The notes below the pieces were generated by a model. That model ran no database searches. It worked only from the letters and a program-made list of their open reading frames with translations, and was not told the origin of the DNA. Both the position numbers and the translations under genes were made by a program. This document shows, piece by piece, positions 41,434-54,100 of a stretch of DNA of 64,000 nt. Origin of the DNA: Quillaja saponaria (lineage: Eukaryota; Streptophyta; Magnoliopsida; Fabales; Quillajaceae); the NCBI GenBank assembly GCA_029379385.1, contig CM055606.1:17013142-17077141 (forward strand), written 5' to 3'. Within the stretch, counting starts at the first letter, position 1. Every line of letters starts with the position of its first letter.

Positions 41434-42589
41434 CTGCGGAAGAAAAGAAAATTAAATTAATCTCACAATATCATAATCGAACAAGGCCCTCTATTTTCTC
41501 AATAATTCTACTTCAAAGGGCCAATATGTCTTTGAGAATTTCAGCCAATCTATTCTCTAAGATTGATTTATCGTGTGATAATAGAGAGGGCATGGAAACA
41601 TGGTGTCCCACTTTCCTGCTAAAATGGAAGTTAGCCATAGACTTTGACAAGTAAAACAGAATAAATTCTTAGCCATAGCCAAAGATACATCAGCTCTACG
41701 TGGAATTTTCAAAGATGCTTTGTTTATTTTCCTGCCAAAGAAATTGATGGATCAACTACTCCTACTAAATGCCATAATTTCTTTCAAGTTGCTCATAGAG
41801 TCACACTGTAAGCTACTTGACAGAGAATTATTATTATGAATTCTTCTTTTTTATTAGACGACCTCCTAGCTATGTGAATCGAGAAATTTTCACGATAAAC
41901 TTTCACTTATTTTATTTCCTTCAAAATCATAAAAGTCCTAATTACTAGCATGAAGTGATAATATACTATTTCCTATTCGGCCAAGTTTCAAGCGGGCCAA
42001 GGAAATCATTGGCCGGAGAAAATTTATATATAAGTCCAGAAAACATATTTAAAGAACTCAAAGAAGACAACGGTCAATAACATTGTTGGGGTAGTTTGAA
42101 CAACCTCAATTTTACAAAATTAATAAATAGATAAATTAAAAGGGGTAACTCTTTAGTGCTTTAGGCATAGCCTGGTGAATGGCTTAAGCTACTCGGCTAC
42201 TCCTTCATGAAGTTTATATACTCCACTAATGGTGAAATATATAAATTTCTGCAAAAACATAAACCAAAAAGAAGAAGAAAGAAAGTGAAAAATTACTAAA
42301 TAGTCCTTTTCTTTTTTGGGTTAAAATAACCACTAACCTATGAGCAAGAGTCATTTGAATATTGGGTGATGGGAGTCCAAAAAATGGTACAGGGATGGGA
42401 GTCATCAACTTTTTGATAGAGCTCCAAAATCTTATAGTGGAGGATAGGTCATGACAATACTGAACAGTGGGCCTTCCTCTCATATTCCTAAAAGCCAGGA
42501 ACTTTTCTGGCTTGCAGCCCCAAAACCCACTAAAGATTTTCCAAAAAAACACGACACAAACAGAGGAAGCTAGAGAGATAGAGACTAAC
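41434..42589 (-). other. Predicted 5'UTR intron of PHT1 copy 2
   Basis: Minus strand: donor AAGCAG|GTTAGTCTC (intron from 42589) and acceptor CTTCCGCAG|GAAATTTTG (to 41434), leaving a leader exon of 67 nt before the start codon. Both sites are strong by consensus. It is analogous to the leader intron of copy 1. Confidence 0.55.
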
Positions 42590-42692
42590 CTGCTTCTTCA
42601 AAATTAGGCTGCAGGAGGACTGAGAGAAGCAACAGTTTGTGTTAATGGGGAATGCATTTGTGGGATGAGAGGTGTAGGCTAAAGGCTAGGAG

Positions 42693-42703
42693 TTTATATA
42701 TAG
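42693..42703 (-). promoter_or_regulatory. TATA box of PHT1 copy 2
   Basis: Minus-strand CTATATATAAA, about 100 bp upstream of the predicted leader donor. Start of transcription expected near 42665. Confidence 0.6.
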
Positions 42704-42758
42704 AAGCACGCTAGCCATCCAGCAAAGCGTCTAAGATCCAACTTCGGCATCTAATTAG

Positions 42759-42766
42759 GTATATTC
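42759..42766. promoter_or_regulatory. P1BS site (GTATATTC), PHT1 copy 2 promoter
   Basis: Matches GNATATNC and lies 56 bp upstream of the TATA box, a position typical of functional PHR1 sites in phosphate-starvation genes. Motif evidence only. Confidence 0.55.
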
Positions 42767-42907
42767 CCTCCATACATCTCATGCCTTCGTCCATTCCAAG
42801 TCAACGCTTTAACAAAGTCACAACTCACAAACTACTTGCTTTTTTCTTTTTTTCCTTTTTATTTATTTATATTTAATTAATCTCTCATTAACTTAGTTCT
42901 TAACACC

Positions 42908-42943
<36 letters not shown>

Positions 42944-45900
42944 CAATTAGGTTCCTAACTTATTTAATGGATTTATTGAGTTTATTTCAAAATCATATTT
43001 AATAGTTTAGAATAATTATATTCCGTCTTGTGTTTCCTTAATATTAGTAGGTTGGAATTTTCAATGTTCAGATTAATAATTTGATATTTTTTATAGGACT
43101 CATAACTAGTTTTTTTTCTAATAAATTAATATTAGAGTTCACGGTGATGCATGAATGCAAGCATTGTAAGTGAATTGAGTGAAGAATTAAGCCAAGCCGA
43201 TAATTGAAGATGAAATATAAATAATTTAGAGATAATTATCACTTAGATTATACATAAGTCTCAAATAAATACTATAAATGAAAAATGAGTAAAACAACAA
43301 ACATAAAGTCTGCATATTATCAATTTTTTTTTTTTTTGTGAAAGATAAAGTCTACATATTCTCACTTCAAATTGAAGTAGGAAAGTCCAATTTGATGAGC
43401 TCAAGAAGAAAAAGAAAAATGATAGAGTCTCCTATAAACGGAGAAGGGCGTTTTGGTAATTTTAATTGTGTGGGTCATATATATATCAAATGGTCAAAGT
43501 ACAGAGCTAGCCTATGAGACAGTGTAAAGTGTAAACAGATTATTGCTACGCCTAATCCAAGCAAAACATTAAAAGGTGGCTAATGGGATATAAAAAAGTG
43601 GATGTTTTGAAAATGGGCGACCATTAAAATTATTATATAGATTGCTTAATTTATGGCTAATATAATAATATAGTATCCCTTTTGCTTCAACTCTCACTCC
43701 TCGCTCTTTTTCTTAATTAAACATTATCCTTTACAGTTATTTTAGAAATTAAACTCAATATAGTATATGGATTAGTTTGCATTAATTCACAGTCTTTATT
43801 ATTGAAATATAAATGTATCACTATGTTTACTGTATGTGTGAGAAAATACTGTAAACAAGTATAATATATATACAAGAAGAATACTTTTTCACATAGAAAA
43901 GATACAAGTTTGAAAGCTAGAAGAAAGGTAAAGCTTTTCATCACTTTTAAAAAGTTACGGTATGAATGAAATGAGTAAGGATGGCAAGATATATAAATAT
44001 TAGTGTATGTGACACACATTACGTATGAATCGTGTTATAGTGATATATATATTTTTAATAAGAATTAATTTATATATTATTTAAATTATAATTAATAAAA
44101 AATATTATTTTAAGTTAATGTAATTGATAAATAAATAAAATAAATTCTTAATAAAAATTTATAAATTTTTTTCTTTTAATTTTTACTATAAAAGAATAAT
44201 TCAGAAAAAAATATTATAATAATAAAAATTATACTCTTAATATTTCTTTTAATCAATAATTTTTTATTTAATTTTAATTCATGAAATTAAGAATAATTAG
44301 AAAAAAAAAATTAATAGTGAAATAGAATTATAATCATATTAGTTTAAAATGCAAAGACTTAGAAAAAAATTTATAATCTATTTGAAACACAATATTTTAA
44401 CACTGTGAAATAATAACTAAACTTTTTGTTAGTGTAATTAAACACATAAATAAATACAATTTACAACAAAATTCTTCTATCCATCTTCCTATATTATTCT
44501 AAAAGCCAAAAGACATTTATGATCTCATACTTCAAAATAATATAAATTAATTCATTTTAAACTAATTAAAATTAATTATAATATTATTTTATCTCTCCTA
44601 ATAACTATCCATTATCCCAGCAATTCACTTACCAATTAGAACCCATTTATCTATCCATTATCCCTGCAACTCACATACCAATTAGAACCATTTATCTTTT
44701 GCCTCTTAATAATTATCCACACCACACCACTCCAACTCACAAACTAACCCTTATTTTCTTTTTTCCTTTTAAAAATGACTAAAAAAAAAAAAATTCTCAA
44801 AATGACTTCAGATTTTTTAGAAGTCAATGGGCACGTCCATTTTAAGATTTAAAAAAATAAAAAATAAAATTCCCCATCATGATTAAATCTAAAAATAAAA
44901 TTCATTCAAATTGTTGCTTCCCATTATGAATCATGTCTTTTTAATTGAAAAATCTCTTCTTTAACAATAATTAAATTAAATATTTTGAAATAGAGTAACA
45001 ACATAGATGCATCACAAGAGTACAATTTTGAAATTCTTATGAAAAGTAGACGCGTTATTTGTGTTTGTAGCTGAACGCGGAAAGCGGAACGAATCTCCTA
45101 GTGAATGACATATATATAATTTATCAAAAATACTAATTTATAATTAGAATGGTTAATTAATTAAATTAAATGTCTAAATCATGCCAATTGTCTCCCCTAT
45201 ACTGCCTGTCAAAGTAATTTATCTGATGTAACCAAGAAAAAATAAAATAATTTATCTGATATACATCTGAATGATGCAAATGAAGAATATAATAAAAAAA
45301 TTCCAATTGATTGATACTATCATTTTATGAAAACAACAACTAAATTTTCCAAGATATATTAATTGATTGATATATATTATAGGTTCCAATTCCTCTAAAC
45401 TTATGTGGAAAAAACAATGTCGTATCATCAAATTCTTTATAAATTAATATATTCATTAATTATAAATATTAATTTTTGACGTAGACCGCAATCAACTCAA
45501 ACAAGAAACAAGAAAGGAAGATACGAAGAAGTTTACAAATGTAAATACGAAAGTGGTTTTTCTTAACTTACAAGAATATAACAACTGTATAATAATATCT
45601 TATGATTATGAAAACAATGAGATTATTAAGAGCCTCTTAATTAAGAATATGCTTACTTTTTGTTTTTTGTTTTTAATAAGCGCATATTATAAAAATAAAT
45701 AAGATAGTATAAAATTATTTAAATAATTTTTAATTAAAATAATATATATATTATTGATTTCTTATTACACTATTAATTTGATTGTTGTATATTTAACGGA
45801 AAGAAAGTAGCAACTGAGAACTGCATATATATATAAAAAATGATGGGGAGTATTCTTAATTAATTAATAGGTATATAAGTTTTGTTTCCACGTATTTTTC

Positions 45901-46777
45901 TGCAATATTATATATACAGCTGAAGCCCGATCATGAATCCAAATAAATCACCTAGAAAAAGTGAAAAACATTATTTTTTGAACAGCCTGGGATGTTGTTT
46001 GCATTAAATTGGTTATTTGTCACGATCTTCTATGACTGTGTTCTTAATTATTTATGTATAGCAGGTATGTTGTTGGAGAGTAATTACTATGAGTAACTCT
46101 TAGTAAAAATAATAATTGTAAAATATACTTATGATTAAATGTCATATTCCTCACCACAAGTTTGAAATTGTAAATAATAGTTTATAAGGTATAAAAAAAA
46201 AAAAATGGAAAACTACAAGTTTGTTTTTAATTTCAAATTTTATTTATTTATTTATCGTTTGATATTTAAAAAAAAACAATTAATAATATTGATTTGGGAG
46301 CAAGTAATTATATAGGATTATATGAAATTCAGCCACACATCTAGTTGAGTTTTATTTCTGTTCAAGGAAATTGCAAATTCTTTGTTTTTTTCTTTTGTTT
46401 TTTCTTCGGTTTTAACTGACAACATTTTCGAAGGAATTCACTTGTTGTCGTGCTTCAATACTTGTCGCATACCAATACAAGCAGCGTCAATGGAGTCAAT
46501 GAAACACACCAAAAATCGCGTGGTCCACCATCGATCTCAGAGATCAGTCATGCAGGACTCAGACTTTTCGAGCTCTGTGCATCGCACTAATTAAAATTAG
46601 ACATAGAAAGATGCCATAGCCTTCACTTAACGCGTTTCGTATTTTGGTCGTATTCTAAAATATTGAAACGATCTTTGTTTCTTCTATTCATATTTTTTAC
46701 AAGAATAAAATAAAAAGATACATTACAATTTCTTAGTTATCAAACATGACATGCATGCATTTAGCTTAAAAATAATC

Positions 46778-46886
46778 AGAATAAATTAGGTCTATTATTC
46801 TAGATCTATTGTTTAGCTCCTCATTTATCTTAATTTATATTGTATTATTATGTGATTAGCTATGTGAACTATACTGCAACCTACAA

Positions 46887-46929
<43 letters not shown>

Positions 46930-47760
46930 ACTCTCTCAATTGTAACAATAATTCATGTAACCTCTTAGGAAAAAGAAATATTAATTTATTCTGATTATTT
47001 TTAAGCCCTTAGGAACTTTACAAATATTAATTTTGGAACTATCAACTTTGATACTATTGCAATAACTGATAATCTTAGTCACTATAATTTTTCACATGTC
47101 AAAAGGATATGTAATTGAGCTGCCGATGCTGTGGCAAAACAAGCACTTAAGAATCCTTAGTTTTGTAAGGATTGACCATGTTTGACGGATTGACTCATTT
47201 CTATGTTCTAGGAGTTTTGAGTCTTTCGTGTAACCTCTTATTATTCAATAAGAATCATTTCTATCTTTGGCAAAAAAAGAAAAAGAAGATTTCGAGTTTG
47301 TATTGGTTCGATTCACCTCACCACTTATACATGTTGATATGATCCAAGCTATAAAAGTTGAATTAATCCGAGCTGGAGAAGTAATTAGCCCTACGTATCA
47401 TATGTCCAAGAACATAATCACGAGAGTCTTGTCAGCCTTACATGAGACGTCTCTGAACACAGTTGTGAGAGTCCTATCTCTCCTACTTGTTATAAATCGT
47501 CTCACACGTACCTAAACATATACACTATTTATGAGAGATGCGTTATCGATAAAAGATTTTTTATGCTTGATTTTCAAGCACAATCTGGATTCCAATCAAC
47601 CACATTTAGTTTAAGGGGAGTCAATGTAAATAATTAGGCCTATTATTCTAGACGATTGAAAGGCCTTAAGTTATCCTAATTTATTACGTATTTTTATGTG
47701 ATTAATTATGACATATATATATATATACTCTATTGTAACAATAATCTCATTCATCTCTAG
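46778..47760 (+). mobile_element. TRIM-like short LTR element, copy 1 (split by an insertion)
   Basis: The 5' LTR starts with AATAAATTAGGTCTATTATT, carries an AT microsatellite (46889-46927) and is interrupted at 46967. The internal region (about 47260-47610) is followed by the polypurine tract TTAAGGGGAG (47611-47620) and the 3' LTR starting TGTAAATAATTAGGCC. The primer site is degraded in this copy. There is no room for gag or pol, so the element is non-autonomous. Confidence 0.65.
46968..47228 (+). mobile_element. 5'-truncated LINE-like fragment with 12-bp target duplication
   Basis: Inserted within the 5' LTR of the TRIM-like copy. TGTAACCTCTTA occurs at 46956-46967 and 47229-47240. With in-frame stops ignored, the plus-strand frame near 47090-47200 reads FSHVKRICN, AADAVAKQALKNP, then FCKD and PCLTD, the pattern of the RNase H-like (RVT_3) end of plant LINE or LINE-derived proteins. 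No poly(A) tail is visible. The first 25 bases are an inverted copy of 46764-46788. Confidence 0.6.
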
Positions 47761-50700
47761 TCAGCACTTTAACAAAGTCACAACTCAAAAAATGCTTGCT
47801 TTTTCCCCGTTTTTTATTTTTTATATTTAATTAATCTGTACATTAACTTAGTTCTTAGCCAAATTTTTTTATATATTAAAAAAAAAAAAAAAAAACCCTA
47901 ACTGGCAAAGGTTTTGTACATCGTGCATATATCATGATTAATTTAAATAGGCTCTTAATTAAATTATTTAATGGATTTTATAGAGTTTATTTCAAAATCA
48001 TGGTTAATAGGTTGAAATAATTATACTCCGTTTTTGTGTTTCATTATTATTAATAGGTTAAAATTTCAATGTTCACATTAATAATTTTATTTTATTATTA
48101 TCATTGAAAAACAATTAATAAATTAATATTAAAGTTTACAGTGATGCATGAATGCAAGTATTGTAAGTGAATTGAGTGAAGAATTAAGAAAAATTTATAA
48201 TTTAAGATGAGAAATGAATAATTTAGAGATAATTTTTACTCGCACTACACATAAGTCTCAAATAATAACTACTAATAAAAAATGAGTAAAACAACAAACA
48301 TACATTCTGCATATTATCAAATTTTTTTGGTACATAGAAAGATAAAGTCTGCATATTATCCTTTCAAATTGAAGTAGGAACTAGGAAGTCCAATTTAATG
48401 AGCTCAAGCAAAAAAAGAATAATATAAAGTCTTCTATAAACTGAGAAGAGCGTTTTGATAATTTAAATTTTGTGGGTCATATATACATAAAAGTATAGAG
48501 ATGGCCTAGTGAGACATTGTAAAGTGTAATCAAGCAGAACATGAAAAGTTGGCTAACGTGTGATATAAAAAATTGGATGTTTTCAAAGTGGGAGACCATT
48601 AAAATTAATATATTGATTGCTTAATTAGCTAGTTTTCAGAGAGAATAATAATGATATAATATTCATTTTGCTTCAACTGTCGCAACTCTTTGCTCTTTTT
48701 CTTAACTAAACAATATCCCTTGCATGTATGAGAAAATAGTGTAAAAAAGTATAATATATATACAAGAAGATGCCTTTTTTCACATAGAAAATATACAAAT
48801 GGTTTGAAAGCTAGAAGGGAAAGCTTTTCATCATTTTTAAAAGATAGGGAAGGAAGCAATATATATTATTCTATACCTTTTGATTAAATCTAAAATAAAA
48901 TTCATTCATATTCTTGCTTCCCATTTGTGAATCATGTCTTTTAATTGGCAAATCTCGTCTTTAACAATAGTTAAATTAAATAATTTGAATTAGAGCAATA
49001 ATATAAATGTATTACAAGAGTACAAGTTTGAAAGTTTTATTTGAAAGTCACAAATTAATTAAAATTTACAGAAACTAGGAAAAATATGATAAGTAGTTGC
49101 GTTATATTTATTTATGTTTGTATCTCGACGCGGAACTAATATCCTAATTAATGATAGATCTAAAACTTATCAAAAATACTAATTTATAAATGAGTATATA
49201 AGAAAGGTTAATTAATTAAAATAAAAGTATAATCATGCCAATTGTCTCCACTATTGCTAGTCAAAGAAATGTATCCTAATAAGCAAAAAATTAAATTCCA
49301 ATTAACAGATGTTTGTATCTGATCTATATCTGAATAATGCAAAGAAATTCCTAACGGAAAAGCCAAGCAGATAAAAACAAATATTATCCCATTGCCTACA
49401 TTTATTTTTTTATTGTAAAAATACTAGGAATTATTATATTATCTTTTTGTGAAAACAACAACTATATTTTCCAAGATATACTAATTGATTGATTAGCCAA
49501 TTCCTCTTAACTTATGTAGAAATAACATTGTCCTATTATCAAATTTTTTAGAAATTAATACATTAACAATTAATAACATAATTGTTTATTAATTATAAAT
49601 AAATTTTTTAAGGTAGATGGGCAAATCAACTCAAACAAGAATCAAGGAAGGACGATACGAAGAAGTTTACAAATGTAAACACGAAAGTGTTTTTCTTAAC
49701 TTAAAAGATAACAACTGTATAATAATATCTAATGATTATGAAACAATGAGATTATTAAGAGCACCTAATTAAGAATATGCTTGCATTCATGGGCTGGATT
49801 ATTTGTGTGGTTTTCTCTAATTATTAATTATCTGAATTATTTTCTTTGTTATGCAATAATATTATTAAATCATTACTTTCTAAAAAATAAAATAAAATTT
49901 CTAGAGTAGAGATGACATATGATTTTAATTTTGTACACTCCCGTTGTTGGAGCTTGACACTTTCAGATTGGAGGCTTCAAGTTTCACACTGAGGTGAGGG
50001 AGTGATGGCGATAAGATTTGTGTAGCTCAAGGTTCAAAGCTAGGATCTTTAGATAAGAAAAGTATCAAATTTTGCTTACTTTTTTTTTTAGTGCTCATAA
50101 TATAAAGATAATAAGAACTATAAAATTATTCCGACGATTCTTAACAAAAGAATAATAGTTTTTAAGGTATAGAAAGAATGGAACACACATGTTTATTTCT
50201 AATTTCAAATCTTATTTATTTATTTATTGTTTGACATTTTAAAATAAAAAAATTAAGTTGAGAGCAAGTAATTATATTATACATATACATATATCATCAC
50301 ATCAATCCTACTTTGTTTCAATATATAGGATTGTGTGAAATTCAGCCACAGCTAGCCAAGTTTGATTTATGTTCAAGGAGATTGCAAATTTTTTTTTTTT
50401 TTCTTTCTTTTTTACCAAATTCTATAAATATACATATCAAATCTTTTCTTCTTCATATAAGAGACGAAAAGAAAAAAAAAAACCATACGTGATAGTCTCA
50501 TATCTATCTAAGGGAGTTTGAATTTTTAAGTGTAGTCAAAAAGTAGTGAACGTAAGGTTTCAAAGGGCAATGCGATGGCCCATATTATTGGCCTGGTGGG
50601 TTTTGGCCGACTACGTTTTGGAATGAAATCTCTTCTTGTTGTGCTTTAATATTTGTAGCATACCAATACAAGCAGCATCCATGGAGTCAATGAAACACAC

Positions 50701-50937
50701 CAAAACTTGCGTGGTCCACCATCAATCTTAGACATCAACCATGCAGGACTTTTGACTTTTGAAGCTCTGTGCCCCCACCAACTAAAATTAGTCATAGAAA
50801 GTCCATAGTCTTAACTTAACGCTTTTCATATTTTGATTATATTCCTAAATATCAATGCATTGTTTATTTCTTCTATTCATATTTGTTAAAAGAATAAAAT
50901 AAAAAGATGCATTGAAATATTTCTTACTTATCAAACA

Positions 50938-50971
<34 letters not shown>

Positions 50972-51900
50972 CTTAAAAATAATCAAAATAAATTATGTTT
51001 ATTATTCTAGATCTATTGTTTAGGCTTTAATTTATCTTCAATTATGTTGTATTATTATGTGATTAGCTATGTGCACTATATTACAACTTATATATATATA
51101 TATGTATAGACTCGCTATTGTAACAATAATTCCATTCATCCCATTTAATATTCCTCTTATTATTCTAACTTCGTTTCAAAGTTTAGATCTTCAAAAATTT
51201 AACTCTCAGGGATTACCGCCCCTCCTGGCCTCTATCTTTCCACAATCAATTTATATATAATATAGATTCTTCTTTTGATTTATCATCATCTCTTTCAACT
51301 CTCCAAGTTTTATTCGGATTTATCAACTATCACTTTTTTATTTCAGAAGATTTTGAGATTGACTCTTTTTGTTTTCTTTTTTATGTCTTGTCTAGCAGAG
51401 AATATTTTCTTTTCTTTATTTTGCAGGATTTGATATTGATTTTGTCTATTTTCTCTTTAATATCTTGTCCATTCAACAAAGGAAAATTTTGAATATTCGA
51501 AGATTCAAATTTGCATTGGTTCGATTCATCTCACCACTTACAAAAGCCGATATGATCCAAGCTATAGAAATTGAATTAATCCGAGCTGGAGACACAATCA
51601 ACCTTACGTGTCATTGTCCAAGAACATGATCACAGGGTCTTGTCAACCCTAAATGAGATGTCCTTGAACACTCACGGGATTCCAGTATGTCCTACTTGTT
51701 ATACATCGTCTCACACATACTTGAATACGCACACTATTTATGAGAGATACGCCATTGATAAAAGATTTTTTATACTTAATTTTCAATCTCAATTTGGATT
51801 CAAATCGACCACATTTAGTTTAAGGTAGATTCAGTGTAAATAATTAGGCCTATTATTCTAGACCATTGTTTAGGTCCTAAGTTATCCTAATTTTTTCATA
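47761..51900. repeat. Segmental repeat unit B
   Basis: Colinear with unit A from TTTAACAAAGTCACAACTCA (47769) through the ATGCATGAATGCAAG landmark (48145), GAAGTAGGAA(...)GTCCAATTT (48373), GATACGAAGAAGTTTACAAA (about 49655), the ATTCAGCCACA word (50340), the TGGAGTCAATGAAACACACC module (50683) and TRIM copy 2. Similarity is broken by indels, so the duplication is not recent. No intact gene is seen. Confidence 0.75.
50985..51898 (+). mobile_element. TRIM-like short LTR element, copy 2
   Basis: The 5' LTR (about 50985-51165) ends CTTATTATTCTAAC. It is followed by a degraded primer site (TTCGTTTCAAAG), a non-coding internal region, a weak polypurine tract (TAAGGTAGAT, 51821-51830) and a truncated 3' LTR beginning TGTAAATAATTAGGCC (51835). 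It occupies the same place relative to the flanking module as copy 1. Confidence 0.65.
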
Positions 51901-52470
51901 AAAGAGTAACGCTTGGTAGTTAATTTCCTTTTTCATAGAAGAGTAACTCTAGTTAAAAATGATCATTTTAAAAATATATTAATGAATAAATGTCACATTC
52001 CTCATCACAAGTTAGAAATTGTAAATAATAGTTTATAAGGTATAAAAAAAAATTCGAAAACACAAATTTTTTTTTTCTAATTTTAAAACTTATTTATTTA
52101 TTGTTTGACATTTTTAAATAATAATAAAATAATAATTAACTTTTAAAAGTTGAGACCAAGTCATTATATTATACATGTACATAAATCATCACATCAATCC
52201 TACTGTGTATCAATATACAAGATTGTCTGAAATTCGGCCATAGCTAACTGAGTTTCATTTCTGTTCATAGAGACTGTAAATTCTTTGTTTTTTTTGTTTT
52301 TTGTTTTTTAATTTCTTATACCAAATTCCAAATATGTATATATGACATCATTTCTTCTTCATATAATGAAAAAAAATAAAAAAAATCTCTTGTCACTATT
52401 AACCTATTACGATAAACCAAAATATTAAAAGCAAGCTCGAGACGTAACCCACAAGAAAAAACATTATTTG

Positions 52471-52716
52471 CTAAAGCCTAGCAAGCTTTGGTGATAAAGG
52501 GGTGCTTTCTACGAAATTTTCGATTTTGTAAAAGAAGTGAACGTAACTTTTTTCAAAGGTCAATTCCATGATTCCATGCCTATACATACTTTTGGGTTTT
52601 GGCCAAACTACATTCTCAAAAGAATTGACTTCCTGTGGTGCTTCAATTGTAGCATACGATACAAGCAACGTCAATGGAGTAATGAAATACACCAAAATCG
52701 TGGGGTCCATCATCAA
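52471..52716 (-). CDS. Conserved minus-strand open frame in repeat unit C, unknown
   Basis: 81-codon frame whose middle (SYATIEAPQEVNSFENVVWP, then KPKSM) is shared with the frame at 57702-57896 in unit D (YATIEPPPQVNPFENVVWPK, then PKSM). Within the VNSFENVV segment several base differences among units A, C and D fall at third codon positions, which suggests past selection on a protein. Units A and B have frame-breaking indels. No family was recognised and the N-terminus is unknown, so this may be an exon, a relic or a non-coding repeat. Confidence 0.3.
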   Translation of the reverse strand: MMMDPTILVYFITPLTLLVSYATIEAPQEVNSFENVVWPKPKSMYRHGIMELTFEKSYVHFFYKIENFVESTPLSPKLARL

Positions 52717-52944
52717 TCTTAGAGATCAGTCATGGGCGATTCTGACTTTTGGAGCTGTGTGAACCACACTAACTAAAATTAGGCATTGAAAGGTTGTTAT
52801 AGCCTCTATTTAACTTAACGCGTTTCATATTTTGATTCAACTCCTAAATATCAACGTATTGTTCTTTTCTTTTTCTCTTTTCTTCTCTTCATATTTCTTA
52901 CAAGAATAAAATCAAATATTTCTTAGTTATAAGACATGACACAT

Positions 52945-53595
52945 ATATAAATTAGGCTTATTATTCTAAATCTATTGTTTAGATCCTAATTTATCTTAAT
53001 TTACTTAAGTATTATTATGTGATTAATTATGTCAATTATATTGTAGCCTATAAATACCCAGACTCTCTTTATTGTAAAATTAACCCCATTCAATATTTTT
53101 CTTATTATTCTAACTTGGTATTAGAGTTTGGATCTTCAAAAGTTTAACCTTGACATGATCCAAGTTATAGAAGTTAAATTAATCCGAACTGAAAATGCAG
53201 TAAGCTCTATGTGTCAAATATACATCCCTGAGCAAGATCACGAGTTCAGTCAGCCCTACATGGGATGTCCTTCAATACGGTCACGAAAAGTTAGTCTGCC
53301 ATACATGTTATACATCATCTCATACATACCTGAACAAGTATATTATCTATGGGAGACACATTATTAGAAAAAGATTTTCTATGCTTGATTTCAAAGCTTA
53401 ACCTAGTTTCAAATCAACCACATTTAGCTTAAGGGAGCACATCAAGATAAATAATTAGGGTAAGCCCATTATTTAAGTCGTTACCCTAATTTACAATGTA
53501 GTTTTATTTGATTAGCTAGCTAGTCAGCTCTATTGTAGCCTATATATATATATATAGATATGCTCTCTCTATTGTACCAATAACTCTAACTATAT
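52945..53595 (+). mobile_element. TRIM-like short LTR element, copy 3 (best preserved signals)
   Basis: 5' LTR about 52945-53114, ending TTATTATTCTAAC. Primer-binding site TGGTATTAGAG (53116-53126) is close to TGGTATCAGAG, the complement of initiator-Met tRNA used by plant Copia elements and TRIMs. Internal region about 300 bp. Polypurine tract AAGGGAG (53431-53437). 3' LTR with ATAAATAATTAGGG and a TATA run. It has no gag/pol coding capacity. Confidence 0.7.
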
Positions 53596-53907
53596 AATCA
53601 AGCAAATATTGTTGATATATTTTTTCTAATATGAAAGGGAGACGGTTATTTATAGATAAAGAAAAAAAGAGAGATGAAGGGATAAATTCATTTTAGAGTC
53701 AAGACTGGTGGAAGGCTAATTTTGCACACACAAAAAAAAAAGTGAAAGGAGAATTTAAAAATTTTAATAGACTAATCACATTTCTTAACTACCCATTTTT
53801 ATTATTTAATAACAAAAATAATTTTTTATCAATTACAAAACTCCAAGAGCAAAGTTATTCAGGACTTTATTGTGTAATCCTCAACTTCCTATAGGAAGAT
53901 TATAATA

Positions 53908-54100
53908 TGGCCCATTATAAAAAGCCCAACCTAAATATTTTCAAGTTTTGTACCCCACCAAGTATAACAGAGCCCAATTTCATCAGCGACATCCTTTGTT
54001 CAAGTTTTGCTATAGAAAGAATTAAGTGTGGCCCATTATAAAAAGCCCAACCTAAATATGATCAAGTTTTGCACCCACCAAACTTAACAGAGCCCAAAAT
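53908..54100 (+). repeat. Tandem duplication, period 121 bp, with TATA-like core
   Basis: TGGCCCATTATAAAAAGCCC starts at 53908 and 54029 and is followed in both copies by AACCTAAATAT, TCAAGTTTTG, CACCAA and ACAGAGCCCA. Each copy joins a GGCCCA (site II-type) motif to TATAAAAAG, so it resembles a core promoter, but no gene follows. Confidence 0.75.

Larger units (their letters stand above)
42800..47760. repeat. Segmental repeat unit A
   Basis: Shares a series of landmarks, in the same order, with unit B: TTTAACAAAGTCACAACTCA (42811), GTGATGCATGAATGCAAGCA (43143), GTAAAACAACAAACATA (43290), AGTATAATATATATACAAGA (43858), GATACGAAGAAGTTTACAAA (about 45520), the TGGAGTCAATGAAACACACC module (46490) and the TRIM-like element. 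No intact gene is present. An AT microsatellite is at 42912-42940. Confidence 0.75.
51900..53600. repeat. Segmental repeat unit C (short)
   Basis: Starts inside the truncated LTR of unit B and repeats the later part of the unit: GTAAATAATAGTTTATAAGG (52020), AAATTCGGCCATAGCTA (52230), the coding-like module (52471-52760) and TRIM copy 3. The early landmarks of units A and B are missing. Confidence 0.65.

Noticed and set aside
47267..47515. Plus-strand 82-codon frame in the interior of TRIM copy 1
   Set aside because: The matching interior in copies 2 and 3 is broken by stops and shifts, so it is non-coding element sequence.
42912..50971. Regular-looking AT tracts at 42.9, 46.9 and 50.9 kb as a possible spaced repeat array
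   Set aside because: They are ordinary (AT)n microsatellites, two of them inside or beside the LTR-like sequences; no CRISPR-like spacer structure.
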